From Bog-950 sp035299425 (GTDB taxonomy: Bacteria > Bacteroidota > Bacteroidia > Chitinophagales > LD1), in NCBI GenBank assembly GCA_035299425.1, contig DATGWP010000098.1, positions 1-16,383 on the forward strand: a stretch of 16,383 bases of DNA, given 5' to 3'. The stretch's first letter is position 1; every line of letters starts with the position of its first letter. The notes beneath the pieces were generated by a model. The model did not search any database, was not told the DNA's origin, and saw nothing but the letters and a program-made list of their open reading frames with translations. The translations under genes and the position numbers were made by a program. Shown in pieces: positions 1-6,847 of this stretch.

Positions 1-253
1 GTAGCGCTACCATTACAAATATCCGCTTGCGTATCAGCGATTGCGATTTGGTAATAGCCATAGCACTATCTACACTGCGCAACAGTAAAGATGAAGCCAG
101 CATTTTTTTGTAAGCATTCTGCTCTGTATCAGTAAGGTGTATATCCAGTTTATCTACAGCCAATGCAAAGTCAGCCGCCACCGCCGGCGAACAATCCTTC
201 CCTATAAGGTAGCGCGAAAGTATCTGCGCTTCGTTGGCAAATACGGGGGTCAT
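1..253 (-). CDS. Unknown protein, N-terminal part (cut by left edge)
   Basis: An open frame of 84 codons runs from an ATG at 253-251 to the window edge with no stop. The start of the product reads MTPVFANEAQILSRYLIG, followed by a helix-rich, soluble-looking stretch with no signal peptide or membrane segment. The ATG overlaps the TGA of the deacetylase gene (ATGA, 253-250), which suggests translational coupling and membership of the same operon as the two glycosyltransferase-like genes. I do not recognise the family, and the catalytic part, if any, may lie outside the window. Being last of four overlapping genes, it could act in the same glycan pathway, but that is inference from position only. 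Confidence 0.6.
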   Translation of the reverse strand, partial: MTPVFANEAQILSRYLIGKDCSPAVAADFALAVDKLDIHLTDTEQNAYKKMLASSLLLRSVDSAMAITKSQSLIRKRIFVMVAL

Positions 254-1077
254 GTGGTTCTCGTTTTTAAATATTCGTCGTAGCGCATCACTTTAAATCC
301 CTGGCCTACAATAGCATCTAAGCGGTTAAATACTTTGCCGCGGTTTACATACATCAGCTCGTTCATCAGTTTATTATCGTTCAGGTGCGGGTGCATAAAA
401 TGCTCCTGCCCGGTGTTTACATCGTACGGGTGAAAATAGCCCAATACCGTTTCATGCTTTTTAGCAGCGCTGCTAAACAACCGGTTTAAAATTAACTGCG
501 GCAGACAACGAAAATAGGTTCCGCCGCCAAAAGGTACGCTGAAAGGAGCGGAGCCGATGTTCATCGGTATTTCGTAAATGCCATCCATCATTTTTTCGCC
601 GCCAAAATTTTTCCAGCCAAAAATAGGATTTGCCGAAGGCAGCACCGATGATGAATAGGTAAAGCCAGCTTCTTTCAGTATAGGATAAGCCCATTTGCTG
701 CGCTCTACCAGCGAAAATGTAGGCGCCCTGAATCCAACTACTTTATTTGCACCGGATTTCATAATTGCGTTTACCGCTTTATGCAGGTCGTGCTTAAATT
801 CATCGGGTGTTTGTTTGGTCAGGTGTATATGGTCGTAAGTATGGCAGGCCGTTTCGTGCCCTTGCTTTACTATCTCACGTATCAGGTCCGGGTACTTCTC
901 GGCCGTATTGCCCACTATAAAAAAAGTAGCTGTTACGTTATGTTTCTTTAGCCAGTCAAGATACTTAAGGGTCGGGGCTACCACCGCTTCTTTGTACTGA
1001 TAACCGTTGGGTATCATATCGCGCACATCCTCCAGGTCGACACTAAAGAGGTAATATTTGACGTGGCCGGAAGACAT
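250..1077 (-). CDS. Polysaccharide deacetylase family protein (NodB-like fold)
   Basis: This 275-residue protein has the markers of the carbohydrate esterase 4 / NodB-like family, which removes acetyl groups from N-acetylated sugars using a metal ion. Visible motifs are SVDLEDV (residues 12-18, metal-binding and base acids), the H-x3-H pair H79 and H83 within ACHTYDH, GFRAPTF (115-121, the RxPxF motif) and YFHPYD (214-219). The SVD-x-ED form resembles the exopolysaccharide-associated subfamily often annotated with DUF3473 rather than the classical TFDDG form. There is no signal peptide, so it is probably cytoplasmic and would act on a precursor sugar or lipid-linked glycan. Its ATG (1077-1075) overlaps the TAA of the upstream glycosyltransferase by one base, and its TGA overlaps the next ATG, so it sits inside an operon. 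The substrate cannot be told from sequence. Confidence 0.85.
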   Translation of the reverse strand: MSSGHVKYYLFSVDLEDVRDMIPNGYQYKEAVVAPTLKYLDWLKKHNVTATFFIVGNTAEKYPDLIREIVKQGHETACHTYDHIHLTKQTPDEFKHDLHKAVNAIMKSGANKVVGFRAPTFSLVERSKWAYPILKEAGFTYSSSVLPSANPIFGWKNFGGEKMMDGIYEIPMNIGSAPFSVPFGGGTYFRCLPQLILNRLFSSAAKKHETVLGYFHPYDVNTGQEHFMHPHLNDNKLMNELMYVNRGKVFNRLDAIVGQGFKVMRYDEYLKTRTT

Positions 1078-1967
1078 TAATGAATTAGCTTTTTACGTAT
1101 TTGCGATAGCTGCTCGGTAATTAAACCCAGTGTAAAAAAGATAATACCTGAAACCAACAGTAAGTTAGCTCCTATACTAACACCACGGCCGGTTAAAAGG
1201 AATTGAGCCTCCCATATGGCTCCACCCAATATAAAAACCATAGCTATGGGTAAAAATACCCGCATGGGGTTAAACAGTATCACCACATTCAATATCTCCA
1301 TAATAGTTTCAAACGCCGTGCGGGCACCAATGGTGCTTTCGCCGGCGGCGCGTACTTTTATACGGATAGATTCTTCTAACACCAAATGGCGCTGGCTGAT
1401 AAACACCAGCGCGATTACATCGCTGTAGGCCATCGAGTCCGGACAAAGTTTGATGTACTTCTTTGCCATAGCAGTATTGTAAATTTTCATACCGCTGTTA
1501 ATGTCATAAATGTTTATGGGCATCAGTATTTTTGCCACGCTACGGATAATAGATTTACCAACCCCACGTATTGCACTTGCCTCTGCTTCGCCTTTTCGGC
1601 TGCCTACTACCATATCTGCATCGCGCTCTTTCAAAAAGTTGAAAAGCTTAGTTACATCCTCCAGGTAATGCTGCCCGTCCGCATCTATGGTAATTACAAA
1701 GTCGGTTTCGCTTTCGAGTATTCCGCTTTTAATAGCGCCGCCATAACCGCGGTTTACTTTATGATTTACCACCTTGCAGCGCGGCTCGTTGGCAAGGGCA
1801 TTGCGCAGCACCTGCAGCGAGTTATCGCGTGAGCCATCGTTGGTAAGCACCAGGTTATACCCATTCTGATTTACAAACGCAATCAGCTCAGGCAGAACAA
1901 AGGGCAGGGCCTTCTCTTCGTTGTATACCGGTATTACAATGGTTAATGTTGGGTTTGTGCTGCTCAC
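1077..1967 (-). CDS. Family 2 glycosyltransferase, DPM1/DPG-synthase-like, membrane anchored
   Basis: This 296-residue protein is a GT-A fold family 2 glycosyltransferase. It opens with TIVIPVYNEE (9-18), then NDGSRDNS (43-50), NRGYGGAIKSG (72-82) and the metal/nucleotide-sugar site DADGQH (95-100). RAAGES (206-211) fits the basic loop of polyprenyl-phosphate sugar synthases. Two hydrophobic helices follow at about 235-258 and 264-285. By family, it would move a sugar from a nucleotide donor to polyprenyl phosphate at the inner face of the membrane, supplying a lipid-linked donor for GT-C enzymes; the sugar is unknown. The start is a GTG at 1967-1965 that overlaps the TGA of the upstream TMTC-like gene (GTGA, four bases), a coupled arrangement. 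No in-frame ATG lies close by that would keep the first beta strand. Confidence 0.9.
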   Translation of the reverse strand: MSSTNPTLTIVIPVYNEEKALPFVLPELIAFVNQNGYNLVLTNDGSRDNSLQVLRNALANEPRCKVVNHKVNRGYGGAIKSGILESETDFVITIDADGQHYLEDVTKLFNFLKERDADMVVGSRKGEAEASAIRGVGKSIIRSVAKILMPINIYDINSGMKIYNTAMAKKYIKLCPDSMAYSDVIALVFISQRHLVLEESIRIKVRAAGESTIGARTAFETIMEILNVVILFNPMRVFLPIAMVFILGGAIWEAQFLLTGRGVSIGANLLLVSGIIFFTLGLITEQLSQIRKKLIH

Positions 1968-4012
1968 TTTTTTAAATTTTTCCTGGCCCAGGCCAGGTTG
2001 TTTTTGGCTAACTCAAATACCGGTTGAATTTTCAAGGCCTGTTCGCATGCTTTTACACCTTCTTCATAATTACCCATGGCATTGTAAGCACTACACATAT
2101 TGTTATAAGCTGCGGCATAATCCGGCTTTACAGCCAGGGCTTTTTTGCAGGCATCTATGCATTCCTGATATTTAGTAGCATTGTAGTAATACAGGCTTAA
2201 GTTTAAATAATCTTCAGCTTTGTTGCTGGCTGCAGCAGTTTCTTCCAGCATTTGCAACTTGCTTTTGCCAGTGCCCGATACGGCCATATAGTCCTGCCCG
2301 CGCTTATCGGCCGGAAAAAGCTGCACTGTTTTTTGGGCTACCAGCTTTAACTCTTCATAGCGCTGTAAATCGTACAAGGCATCCATTAGCAGATAGCGCA
2401 TGTGTATATCGGCAGGAGCCATGCGCTCGCCGGTATACAGGTAGCCCACCGCTTCTTCTTTACGGTTGCTGTTGTATAAAAAGCGGGCGTAGTAATAATA
2501 GGTGTTTGGCGAGCCAGCGCCTACATTAACCGCCTGCTTGTAGTACTTTTCTGCTTCTGCTTTATTGCCCAGCGCTTCTTTAAGCACACCCATATTAATG
2601 TGCAGGTAGGAGTAGTTTGGCGAATACTTTAAAGCCTGGGTGTAGTAAAACTCAGCACCTGCATAATCGCCTTTGGCCATTAGTGCAAGGCCGTAGTTCA
2701 TCAAGCCACGGCCATTTTTCGGGCTTTTTTCAGCTACATCCTTCCATAGTTCTTCATCGGTTTTCCATACGGCATTGCGCTGGTAGGTGCCATATGCATA
2801 ACCGGTAAGGCTTAAAAATAGCGTAACAAAGAAAGCTGCGCGCAGCGACGGGTTCTCTTCGGCCAGGTAGCTAAAGTGCTCAACAAGTAAGTATAAGGCC
2901 CAGGTAACCGCCAGCGCTAAACCCACAAAAGGGAAAAACATGCGGTGGTCGTTGGTAACCTCTGAGAATGCTACAATAGTGGTAGGCACATTGGCCAGAA
3001 AGAACCAGGCTATACCAAAGGCAATAGGGCGGGTCTTTTTATCCGAAGCAGTGATGAACATTACATACAAACCCGCCAGCACAAACAAGAATCCACCTAT
3101 TACATAAGGGTCGGCGAAAGAAGTAAAGGCCGTCCAATCGGTATCGGCAGTTAACTCGGTAGGCGCAAACCAGCTGCGGAACACATGAAACATGATGAAG
3201 GGCTGGGTAATGCGGTAGTTCAGTTTAGAGAAGGCGCCCTCTACGTAACTAGCAGATTGCATTTTCATCATCAGGGCGTATAAGCCGCCAACTACTACAA
3301 AAGATGCTATGGATACCAAAGTTACCCGGGCAAGTGCACCCTTTTTGTTGCTCAAAAATTCGGTAAAGCTTAGTTCTTCTTCAAATAATATAGAATAAGC
3401 TACCAGTATAGGTGCAAACATCAGCGCCGATGGTTTGGTAAGGCAACCCAACGCTACCGGTATAAGATAGAGGTAATATTTTTTGCAAACCGGGCTTAGC
3501 GCATACATTACCAATGCCAGCACCACAAAGAAAGTAGAGAGCGAGTCGCCGCGCTGTATAATGTAGTTAATGGTTTCGGCGCAGGCCGGGTGCAGCATAA
3601 ACCAGGCCGTAGCAAAACCACTGACATACTCGGCAGGTGATTCGGGGCTTACCTTTTTAATAATATGCCTGAACAGCACAAACATGAGAATGCCCTGTAA
3701 TAAGAAGAACACAAATGAAGTGATGTGGAAATATAAAGTATTGCTAAGCCCACCGGCCATTTTAAAGTCAAGCGCCAGTGTAGTGGTTAGTACCGGGCGG
3801 TAGCTTTGGTTAGCCGGCAGGGCGCTGCCGGTGGTACCATCGGTAAAGAACTTAGGGATATTCTGCAGGTCGCGGATATACAGGTTGTTGACGATGGTAT
3901 GCACATCATCAAAGTGAAATTCGTTGTGAAAGTGATTGGAATACGTAATGGTGGTGGCCACCAATATGCCCAATATAAGTAGTATAGAAAGTGTTCTGCT
4001 GTTAAGATTCAT
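1964..4012 (-). CDS. TMTC-like GT-C membrane glycosyltransferase with C-terminal TPR repeats
   Basis: The 682-residue product has a polytopic membrane half (about 1-405) and a TPR half (about 410-682). After a first helix (8-24), the first outside loop carries FHFDDVHTI, with D35-D36 in the place of the GT-C acidic catalytic pair. NIPKFF (51-56), SYRPV (70-74) and HPACAETINYIIQRGDSL (141-158) follow; these match the layout of the eukaryotic TMTC proteins, which are GT105 O-mannosyltransferases. Just before the repeats, NAVWKTDEELWKDVAEKSP (413-431) is the usual linker. TPR-like pairs are visible around 433-500 and 601-668. The expected role is sugar transfer from a polyprenyl-phosphate donor outside the cytoplasmic membrane, with TPRs binding the acceptor. 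It heads an operon with a DPM1-like donor synthase four bases downstream. Acceptor and sugar are unknown. Databases often label such proteins only as 'tetratricopeptide repeat protein'. Confidence 0.82.
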   Translation of the reverse strand: MNLNSRTLSILLILGILVATTITYSNHFHNEFHFDDVHTIVNNLYIRDLQNIPKFFTDGTTGSALPANQSYRPVLTTTLALDFKMAGGLSNTLYFHITSFVFFLLQGILMFVLFRHIIKKVSPESPAEYVSGFATAWFMLHPACAETINYIIQRGDSLSTFFVVLALVMYALSPVCKKYYLYLIPVALGCLTKPSALMFAPILVAYSILFEEELSFTEFLSNKKGALARVTLVSIASFVVVGGLYALMMKMQSASYVEGAFSKLNYRITQPFIMFHVFRSWFAPTELTADTDWTAFTSFADPYVIGGFLFVLAGLYVMFITASDKKTRPIAFGIAWFFLANVPTTIVAFSEVTNDHRMFFPFVGLALAVTWALYLLVEHFSYLAEENPSLRAAFFVTLFLSLTGYAYGTYQRNAVWKTDEELWKDVAEKSPKNGRGLMNYGLALMAKGDYAGAEFYYTQALKYSPNYSYLHINMGVLKEALGNKAEAEKYYKQAVNVGAGSPNTYYYYARFLYNSNRKEEAVGYLYTGERMAPADIHMRYLLMDALYDLQRYEELKLVAQKTVQLFPADKRGQDYMAVSGTGKSKLQMLEETAAASNKAEDYLNLSLYYYNATKYQECIDACKKALAVKPDYAAAYNNMCSAYNAMGNYEEGVKACEQALKIQPVFELAKNNLAWARKNLKK

Positions 4013-4033
4013 TCCTTGCCTTTATCAATTGCG

Positions 4034-4063
4034 CAAAATATCGGTTATAAGGATAATAACCAA
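4034..4063 (-). promoter_or_regulatory. Candidate promoter of the TMTC-like operon
   Basis: On the minus strand a TTG (4063-4061) is followed after 20 bases by TATTTTG (4040-4034), close to the Bacteroidota consensus TTG-N19-TAnnTTTG but one base short in the -7 box. Transcription would begin near 4027, giving a leader of about 15 bases before the ATG at 4012. The call rests on the pattern alone. Confidence 0.35.
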
Positions 4064-4155
4064 ACGCCTATTGCCATTGGTTATCAACCCAAACAGGGTA
4101 AAAAATAGAAAAATGGGCAGCACGGCACTATTCACTTTATTGATATTTTAGCGCC

Positions 4156-4983
4156 ATGAGCAAACCTTTGATATTAGTAGTAAACGATGATGGAATTACC
4201 GCACCGGGCATTAAAGCACTGGTGAATGCGGTAAAGGATTTAGGAGAAGTGGTAGTAGTAGCGCCCGATTCGGCCCAATCGGGTATGGGCCATGCTATAA
4301 CCATAAGCAAGCCCCTGCGCCTTACGCAGGTGCACGATTTTGGTGATATAAAAGCCTACCACTGCAGCGGCACACCGGTAGATTGTGTAAAACTGGGTGT
4401 AGATAAAGTGTTGCACCGCAAACCCGATTTGTGTGTGAGCGGTATTAACCACGGCAGCAACTCAAGCATCAACATTATATATAGCGGTACCATGAGTGCG
4501 GCGGTAGAGGCAAGCCTTGAAGGCATTCCTTCGGTTGGGTTCTCGCTGTGCGATTACCGCCACGATGCCGACTTTGGCCCCGCGGCGCATTATGCTAAAC
4601 TTATAGCCGAACAAATTTTGAAACACGGACAGCCAAAACACACGTTGCTTAACGTAAACATCCCCAAGCTTTCTTTAAAAGATATCAAGGGGATAAAGAT
4701 TGGCCGACAGGCGCTTGCCAAGTGGGAAGAGGAGTATTTAGAGCGGATGGACCCCTTTGGCCGACCTTACTACTGGCTTACCGGTAAGTTTGTAAACTAC
4801 GACCAGGGCCACGATACCGATGAGTTTGCCTTAGCCAACGGCTATGTAAGTGTAGTGCCGGTGCAGCATGATTTAACGGCCCACAAGGTTATAGCCCAAA
4901 TGACAGAAACCTGGGATTTGAAAACAGAAACCGGTGGAGAAGGTACTGTGCCGGGTGTGAGTAAAGAAGATTTTGACCTTTAA
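4156..4983 (+). CDS. surE: 5'/3'-nucleotidase SurE
   Basis: This 275-residue protein is SurE, a metal-dependent phosphatase that removes phosphate from nucleoside 5'- and 3'-monophosphates and can trim short polyphosphate. The signature sites are present: VVNDDG (8-13, metal ligands D11 and D12), APDSAQSGMGHAIT (36-49, with S42), CSGTPVDCV (70-78), VSGINHGSN (94-102, with N98) and YSGTMSAAVEA (109-119). The length is typical of the family. There is no signal peptide, as expected for a cytoplasmic enzyme. The ATG at 4156 directly precedes the NDDG strand, and no upstream alternative is needed. It is divergent from the glycosyltransferase operon across 143 bases and is followed after 11 bases by a small membrane protein gene and then lpxB. 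surE beside lpxB is an arrangement I recall from other Bacteroidota. Confidence 0.97.
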   Translation: MSKPLILVVNDDGITAPGIKALVNAVKDLGEVVVVAPDSAQSGMGHAITISKPLRLTQVHDFGDIKAYHCSGTPVDCVKLGVDKVLHRKPDLCVSGINHGSNSSINIIYSGTMSAAVEASLEGIPSVGFSLCDYRHDADFGPAAHYAKLIAEQILKHGQPKHTLLNVNIPKLSLKDIKGIKIGRQALAKWEEEYLERMDPFGRPYYWLTGKFVNYDQGHDTDEFALANGYVSVVPVQHDLTAHKVIAQMTETWDLKTETGGEGTVPGVSKEDFDL

Positions 4984-4994
4984 AAAGTTAGTCT

Positions 4995-5339
4995 ATGCTT
5001 GATAGATATTTAAACGGCACCCCTACTTTTTATAAGTGGGATAAGTTTTGGGTAGGGGCATTGCCTGCCCTGCTGGTGCCATTTGTAGGGCTTGTGCTTG
5101 TGTTTCTGGTAACGTGGTTAAATGCGCGGGTAAGCCAGCATGAAAACTTTACGCCGCACATGTTTTTGGTGTCTATGCAATCTTCGCTGGCGTTTATGCG
5201 CATAAGCACCTTGTGCTGTATGCTTAACGGCGGCGTGTTTTATTTTTTTATGCGGAAGGATTATAACAATGCTTCGCGCGGGGTAATTGTGGTTACGATG
5301 TTGTATGTGCTGGCTATTTCAATCAAAGAGATATTATAG
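4995..5339 (+). CDS. Small membrane protein of unknown function
   Basis: The gene encodes 114 residues with three predicted membrane helices at about 18-42, 63-86 and 96-112, joined by short loops. The N-terminal tail (LDRYLNGTPTFYKWDKFW) is aromatic and polar, and there is no cleavable signal peptide. No enzymatic motif is visible and I do not recognise a family. It starts 11 bases after the surE stop and lies in the same direction as lpxB, so surE, this gene and lpxB may be co-transcribed. The ATG at 4995 is the first Met of the frame. Its stop (TAG, 5337-5339) is followed at once by the 23-24 bp repeat array. An inner-membrane location is likely; any link to lipid A synthesis is only suggested by its neighbours. 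Confidence 0.75.
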   Translation: MLDRYLNGTPTFYKWDKFWVGALPALLVPFVGLVLVFLVTWLNARVSQHENFTPHMFLVSMQSSLAFMRISTLCCMLNGGVFYFFMRKDYNNASRGVIVVTMLYVLAISIKEIL

Positions 5340-5425
5340 GATTACGCTGATAAATGCGATATGATTACACAGATAAATACAAGATGATTACGCTGATAAA
5401 TAGCACATGGATTGCACAGATAACA
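5340..5425 (+). repeat. Four tandem intergenic repeats, 23-24 bp period
   Basis: Four copies of a 16-base core, GATTACGCTGATAAAT or close variants (GATTACACAGATAAAT, GATTGCACAGATAACA), begin at 5340, 5363, 5386 and 5410, so the spacing is 23, 23 and 24 bases. Copies one and three are identical; copies two and four replace CGCTG by CACAG. The array begins on the base after the stop codon of the small membrane protein gene. An inverted copy follows at 5444-5456. Similar GATTACGCxGAT-type intergenic repeats are something I recall from other Bacteroidota, but this has not been checked. Confidence 0.85.
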
Positions 5426-5456
5426 GCAAATATATTTTGTTACTATCTGCGTAATC
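5410..5456 (+). repeat. Inverted repeat / hairpin before lpxB
   Basis: The last direct repeat copy (5410-5425, GATTGCACAGATAACA) can pair with the reverse-oriented copy at about 5438-5456, which ends in TATCTGCGTAATC. This leaves a loop of roughly 12 bases (GCAAATATATTT) and a small bulge. The stem has a mismatch or G-U pair or two and no clear run of T after it, so it is not a classical terminator. In the transcript it would form a structure between the small membrane protein gene and lpxB, and might affect read-through or mRNA stability. Confidence 0.6.
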
Positions 5457-5490
5457 CTGTATTTATTAATCACTGTCTTTATCCCATCCA

Positions 5491-6603
5491 ATGAGGTATT
5501 ACATTATAGCCGGCGAAGCCAGTGGCGACCTGCACGGCTCTAACCTTATAAAAGAGCTGAAGAAGCAGGATGCGCTGGCCGATATCCGCTGCTGGGGTGG
5601 CGATAAAATGCAGGCAGCCGGAGGTACAGTGGTTAAGCATATTAATGAACTGGCCTTTATGGGGTTTTTCGAGGTGGTGAAACACCTTCCTACTATACTG
5701 GGTAATATCAGTTTTTGTAAAAAGGATATACTGGAATATAAACCCGATGTAGTTATACTGATAGACTATCCGGGTTTCAATTTCCGGTTGTTTGAGTTTT
5801 TGAAAGAGCACGGCATAAAAATCTTCTACTACATATCGCCGCAGCTATGGGCCTGGAAAAAGGGGCGCGTAAAGAAGGTTAAGAAATATGTAGACCGCAT
5901 GTTTGTGATATTTCCTTTCGAGAAGGATTTTTACGAGCAATACGGAGTGGCCGTAGATTTTGTGGGGCATCCATTATTAGATGAACTAAAGCCTGAAAAT
6001 TGAACGCTGACCACCGGTGACCCACAGGCGGCAACTAATATTATCGCAATTGTACCCGGTAGCCGTAAGCAGGAGATAACTTACCTCTTGCCCGAATATT
6101 TGAAAGTGGTAGACCAGTTTCCTGAATATAAATTTGTGGTTACCGGTATGAGTGCGCTGGGAGAGGGTCTTTATCGCGAAATTATAGGTAATACCAATGT
6201 TGAACTGGTATTTGATAAAACCTACGATGTGCTTAAGCAATCTACCGCGGCCATTGTAACATCGGGTACTGCCACGCTGGAGACAGCACTGCATAATGTA
6301 CCGGAGGTAATCTGCTATAAGGGTAGCTGGATATCGTATTTTATTATCAATGCACTGATAGATAAGAGCATTGGCTTTATCTGCATAGTCAACCTCATTT
6401 GCCGCAAGCGCGTGGTGGAAGAACTGATACAGGTCGATGTAAATAAAGAGCGGCTGACAAAAGAGCTTAAAACACTTTTAAGCCCTGAAGGACGCAATCG
6501 CATACTTGCTGATTACGATGATTTGCGTGTTAAATTAGGTGAATCGGGCGCCTCGGCAAGAGCGGCGAGCCTTATGATTGGCTATTTGAAGCAATCGGTA
6601 TAG
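5491..6603 (+). pseudogene. lpxB: Lipid A disaccharide synthase LpxB, interrupted by an in-frame TGA
   Basis: LpxB (family GT19) joins UDP-2,3-diacylglucosamine to lipid X to make the lipid A disaccharide at the inner membrane. The frame would give 370 residues, a normal length, but has a TGA at 6001-6003 (codon 171). The first part holds GEASGDLHG (8-16), DYPGFN (92-97), SPQLWAWKKGR (116-126) and FVGHPLLDE (157-165). The second part continues in the same frame with IIAIVPGSRKQEI (G190-S191-R192), TSGTATLETAL and the C-terminal helices. The stop lies between the two Rossmann domains. The second half has no usual start codon before its GSR motif; the first in-frame ATG is at 6088. Lipid A synthesis is normally essential, so a sequencing or assembly error, read-through, or a second lpxB copy are all possible. 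TGA is used as a normal stop by other genes here, so recoding is unlikely. Confidence 0.9.
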
Positions 6604-6622
6604 TTATTGTTTAATCATTTAC

Positions 6623-6847
6623 ATGAGTCACGCATTTGTAAAAGAAGATGATCCGCAATGGCTGCACGAAGTGGCGCCGGGTTTAAAGGCATTGGTTGCT
6701 TACCTTACTAACGAACATAATGGCAGGCAGATGTTTGAGAAGCGCAGCTACTTTGATGCTGAGCGCAATACCGAATTTCATGAAATGAGCGACGGCCTCA
6801 CTTACTTTATTAACCAGGAAGGTAAGTGGGATGTGCTGATGGACTAA
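6623..6847 (+). CDS. Small conserved-looking hypothetical protein
   Basis: The 74-residue product begins MSHAFVKEDDPQWLHEVAP and is acidic and aromatic, with no signal peptide or membrane helix. It looks like a small soluble cytoplasmic protein. The composition and the ordered start (SHAFVKEDD) fit a small Bacteroidota protein I believe recurs in this lineage, but I know no function for it. It begins 19 bases after the lpxB stop and is probably in the same transcript. Its TAA (6845-6847) touches, without any gap, the stop codon of the convergent secreted protein gene (6848-6850 on the minus strand), so any terminator for this transcript must lie inside the opposing gene. Confidence 0.7.
   Translation: MSHAFVKEDDPQWLHEVAPGLKALVAYLTNEHNGRQMFEKRSYFDAERNTEFHEMSDGLTYFINQEGKWDVLMD

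Noticed and set aside
1964..4012. Calling the TMTC-like protein a plain TPR regulator
   Set aside because: Roughly the first 400 residues are polytopic membrane sequence with an acidic FDD loop and TMTC-type motifs, so TPRs are only the C-terminal part.
4144..4151. -7 element (TATTTTAG) of surE
   Set aside because: It has one mismatch, no TTG at the -33 distance, and lies too close to the ATG to be convincing.
5340..5456. CRISPR array
   Set aside because: The period is only 23-24 bases, so spacers would be 7-8 bases; one copy is inverted; no cas genes are present.
6001..6003. TGA read as tryptophan or glycine by an altered genetic code
   Set aside because: TGA serves as the stop of the deacetylase and TMTC-like genes, where it overlaps the next start codon, and Trp is coded by TGG elsewhere.
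6088..6603. Second half of lpxB as an independent gene starting at the ATG at 6088
   Set aside because: It would lack the IVPGSR donor-site strand that lies upstream in the same frame, and no promoter is seen. The interrupted-gene reading explains the data better.
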